Source: JAUYQR01 sp031377265
GTDB lineage: Bacteria > Pseudomonadota > Alphaproteobacteria > Rhodobacterales > Rhodobacteraceae
Length of the DNA: 16,822 nucleotides
Direction of reading: 5' to 3'
NCBI RefSeq assembly: GCF_031377265.1
Contig: NZ_JANMET010000071.1
Coordinates: forward strand, 1 to 16,822
Position numbers and translations under genes: made by a program. The notes under the pieces are model-generated. The model ran no database searches. It was given only the letters and a program-made list of their open reading frames with translations, and was not told the origin of the DNA. Shown here in pieces: positions 14,862-16,822 of this stretch; the stretch's first letter is position 1, and every line of letters starts with the position of its first letter.

Positions 14862-15766
14862 CGGCCCCGCTCCTCCAACACGCCCACATGCGCAGCAACC
14901 GATGCCGCCAGCGCATCCAGATCATAGCCGCCCTCAAGCGACGACACCACCCGCCCGCCGGCAAAATCACACAACCGCCCGGTCAGCCAGCGGTAATCCT
15001 CGGCCTGCCATTCCAGCCCGGCCAAAGGATCATCCGCATGCGCATCAAACCCCGCCGAGATCAGCAGCAACTCCGGCTGCCACGCTTTCAGCACCGGAAA
15101 CACCACCCGCTCATACACCGCGCGCATCGCCGCCCCGCCAGACCCTTCGCGCAGCGGCACGTTCAACATCTGCCCATGCGCGCCCCGCTCCTCCGCCCGC
15201 CCGGTGCCGGGATAGAGCGGCATCTGGTGGCTCGACACGAACAGACAGCGCGCTTCATCCCACAACAGATCCTGCGTGCCGTTGCCGTGATGCACGTCGA
15301 AATCGACAATCGCCACCCGCCCCAACCCATGATGATCTAGCGCCCGCTTCGCCCCGATCGCCACAGTGCCCAACAGGCAAAACCCCATCGCGGTCTCGCG
15401 CTCGGCATGGTGCCCCGGCGGCCGGCCTGCCACAAAGGCGGTCTTCGCCTCTCCGGTCACCACCGCGTCGACGGCGGCACAGATCCCGCCCACCGCCCGC
15501 ATCGCCGCCTCCAAAGACCCCGGCGACATGAACGTGTCGGGGTCCAGTTGCGCCCAACCCACTTCTGGCACCGCTGCTTTCAACTGCGCCAGATACCGCG
15601 CCGGATGGCAGCGCAGAATGTCCGCCTCTTCGGCAACCGGACAGGCGCGCCGCTCCACCGCAAGCCCCGCCAGACCTGCCTCAACGGCGGCCAGCCGCTC
15701 CACCCGTTCCGCATGGCCGGGCGGCGTCACGTGGCCCGCAAACGCTGCATCCGTGAACACCAGCAC
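14858..15766 (-). CDS. Histone deacetylase/acetylpolyamine amidohydrolase family protein
   Basis: The product is 302 residues from a GTG at 15766 with AGGAAG upstream. Zinc-dependent enzymes of this family remove acetyl groups from lysine or polyamine nitrogens. The key residues are all present: the His pair 119-120 in GRPPGHHAE, zinc ligands Asp157 and His159 in VDFDVHHGNGTQ, Asp241 in SAGFDAHADDPLAG, and Tyr282 in LEGGYD. The N-terminal GHVTPPGHAERVERL matches the H-P-E-x-P-x-R motif region loosely (His18-Ala-Glu-Arg). One odd point: the common GFC-x-FNN/LN-D block reads GFCLLGTVAIG, so both Asn residues are replaced. No signal peptide; cytoplasmic. It is the first gene after the petR hairpin and overlaps xseB by four bases, so it probably shares their transcript. 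Substrate (protein acetyl-lysine, acetylpolyamine or another amide) is not readable. Confidence 0.92.
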   Translation of the reverse strand: MLVFTDAAFAGHVTPPGHAERVERLAAVEAGLAGLAVERRACPVAEEADILRCHPARYLAQLKAAVPEVGWAQLDPDTFMSPGSLEAAMRAVGGICAAVDAVVTGEAKTAFVAGRPPGHHAERETAMGFCLLGTVAIGAKRALDHHGLGRVAIVDFDVHHGNGTQDLLWDEARCLFVSSHQMPLYPGTGRAEERGAHGQMLNVPLREGSGGAAMRAVYERVVFPVLKAWQPELLLISAGFDAHADDPLAGLEWQAEDYRWLTGRLCDFAGGRVVSSLEGGYDLDALAASVAAHVGVLEERGR

Positions 15767-15780
15767 TCAGGTCTTCCTCT

Positions 15781-15819
15781 TCTTCAAATATCCCGGGGGT
15801 GCGGGGGCTGGCCCCCGCC
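15781..15819. repeat. Intergenic GC-rich palindrome with ATATCCCGGG arm, Rhodobacteraceae-type
   Basis: Between petR and the deacetylase-like gene lies TCTTCAAATATCCCGGGGG followed by the hairpin GCGGGGG (15801-15807), loop CTGG, CCCCCGC (15812-15818). On the minus strand it reads hairpin, then CCCGGGATATTTGAAGA. I recall very similar extragenic units at many loci in Rhodobacteraceae genomes. It lies a few bases beyond the petR stop and may attenuate or process the transcript entering the downstream run; there is no T-run. Its status as a genome-wide repeat is from memory, not shown by one copy. Confidence 0.6.
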
Positions 15820-15831
15820 CTTTGCCGCACC

Positions 15832-16530
15832 TCAATCCGGCTGCAGCATATAGCCCTCGCCACGCACCGTCTGCAGATAGCGCGGTGCCTTCGGATCGTC
15901 CTCGATCTTGCGCCTGAGCCGGGTAATCTGCACGTCCACCGCCCGCTCCTGTGCCGCATCGATCCGCCCCAGATCGCCGACCAGCCGCTCCCGGCTGATC
16001 GGGTTTCCGGGCTGACCTGCAAAGATCCGCATCAGTTGCGCCTCGGTTGCGGTCAGCCGCACCAGTGCCTGGCCCCGCCACATCTCGCCCCGGTCAAGGT
16101 CATAGCGCACCGCCCCCAGATGCAGCACTTGGCGCACCGGTTCCACCGCCTTGGCCTGCGGCACGCGGCGCAGGATCGCGTTGATCCGCAGCAGCAGTTC
16201 CTTCGGCTCGAACGGCTTGGTCAGGTAGTCATCCGCCCCGGCCTCGAACCCCTCGATCCGGTTGCTGGTCTCGCCCTTCGCGGTCAACAGCAGGATCGGC
16301 GTGGTCATCCGTTTGCGCAGATCGCGGGTCAGGCTCACCCCGTCCTCGCCGGGCATCATCACGTCCAGCACGATCAGATCGAACTCCAGCCCCGCCAGAA
16401 TCCGCCGTGCCTGGGCCGCATCCCGTGCGGCTGATACCAGAAACCCGCTGCGGATCAGGAACTTCTGCAACAGCCCCCGGATCCGCTCGTCGTCATCCAC
16501 CACCAAGAGATGCGCCTGTGTCTCGCTCAT
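15832..16530 (-). CDS. petR: OmpR-family response regulator PetR
   Basis: The product is 232 residues. The receiver domain (1-120) has the acidic pocket VVDDDERIR (Asp12-13), the phospho-acceptor Asp56 in LIVLDVMMPGEDG, Thr/Ala at LLLTAKG and Lys105 in DDYLTKPFEPKELLLR. The C-terminal winged helix has RLTATEAQLMRIFAGQPGNP, then ERAVDVQITRLRRKIEDDP and YLQTVRGEGYML, the OmpR/PhoB recognition-helix pattern. The start ATG overlaps the stop of the upstream MarR gene as ATGA. In Rhodobacter capsulatus a petP-petR pair lies upstream of the cytochrome bc1 genes and petR was reported essential for growth; the name here is based on this MarR-plus-OmpR arrangement and the high resemblance. No histidine kinase is adjacent, so the signal source is unknown. 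Confidence 0.88.
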   Translation of the reverse strand: MSETQAHLLVVDDDERIRGLLQKFLIRSGFLVSAARDAAQARRILAGLEFDLIVLDVMMPGEDGVSLTRDLRKRMTTPILLLTAKGETSNRIEGFEAGADDYLTKPFEPKELLLRINAILRRVPQAKAVEPVRQVLHLGAVRYDLDRGEMWRGQALVRLTATEAQLMRIFAGQPGNPISRERLVGDLGRIDAAQERAVDVQITRLRRKIEDDPKAPRYLQTVRGEGYMLQPD

Positions 16531-16822
16531 GCCCCACCCTCTTTCAGACGCCCGACTTCTTTCAGAAGGCTGTATTGCCGCCGCATTTCCGGGTCCATCA
16601 TCGCCTCCAGCACCTGGCGAAAACCTTGTACCGCCTGTGGCCCTGCCGCCCGATAGGCTGCCCGCATCCGCGCCCGCTGGGCATCTGACAGCTCGCGTTC
16701 CAGCACCAGCCCGGTTTCGGTCAGGAACAGATGCCGCTCGCGCGCGTCAACCTTGCCCTTGTCGCTGCGCACCAGGCCATCGTCGATCAGCGTCCGCAGC
16801 ACCCGGTTCAGCGACTGCTTGG
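16527..16822 (-). CDS. petP: MarR-family regulator PetP, 5' part outside the window
   Basis: The frame is open to the window edge, so the N-terminus with most of the winged helix is missing. Visible are the end of the recognition helix (KQSLNRVLRTLIDDGLV), the wing VRSDKGKVDARERHLFLTET with the conserved D-x-R, and the long C-terminal dimerisation helices (GLVLERELSDAQRARMRAAY, then FRQVLEAMMDPEMRRQYSLL). This is the MarR fold. The stop overlaps the petR start by four bases, so the two are translated together. No sign of damage is seen in the visible part; its binding ligand or target is not evident from the sequence. Confidence 0.85.
   Translation of the reverse strand, partial: KQSLNRVLRTLIDDGLVRSDKGKVDARERHLFLTETGLVLERELSDAQRARMRAAYRAAGPQAVQGFRQVLEAMMDPEMRRQYSLLKEVGRLKEGGA

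Overview
The window looks like chromosomal DNA from an alphaproteobacterium of the Rhodobacteraceae (Rhodobacter-like). The reasons are high GC with G/C-ending codons, a petP-petR pair, an unbroken xseB-ispA-dxs cluster, a ubiG of alphaproteobacterial type, and a CCCGGG-ATATTTGAAGA type intergenic palindrome that I recall as common in this family. No tRNA, rRNA or CRISPR array was seen.

Layout. (1) Positions 1 to about 2000 hold the decayed left end of a Mu-like transposable prophage. On the minus strand there is a piece of the major head protein (gpT) joined directly to a piece of the DDE transposase (MuA-like, with a +1 frameshift). Next come a small HTH protein frame and, divergently, a phage repressor gene with no conventional start codon. 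Everything normally lying between transposase and head genes is missing. (2) 2240-3717 holds a secreted phytase-like esterase. (3) 3718-10051 is the most unusual part: a SARP/BTAD-TPR regulator (minus), a divergent vanadium-haloperoxidase/PAP2-family protein whose N-terminus is ten perfect Gly-Thr-His repeats, a large subtilisin-like (S8) protease without a signal peptide (minus), and a short, divergent PLP-dependent alpha-oxoamine-synthase-like enzyme (plus). (4) 10042-11844 holds ubiG (ubiquinone biosynthesis) and a divergent proline iminopeptidase. (5) 11851-16822 is a tightly packed minus-strand run, petP-petR-(hairpin)-histone-deacetylase-like gene-xseB-ispA-dxs, with ATGA/GTGA overlaps. 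It supplies DXP and farnesyl diphosphate for isoprenoids (carotenoids, bacteriochlorophyll tail, ubiquinone) next to regulators linked to cytochrome bc1.

How the genes may work together. Region 5 is ordinary: dxs makes DXP for the MEP pathway, ispA condenses C5 units, and the prenyl products feed, among others, the quinone pathway in which UbiG acts. Region 3 is the candidate for an undescribed function. It pairs a pathway-style regulator with a possible halogen/phosphate-chemistry enzyme carrying a histidine-rich tail, a cytoplasmic protease and a C-C bond forming PLP enzyme. The cluster idea rests on adjacency and unusual domain content only, and the genes are not in one operon.
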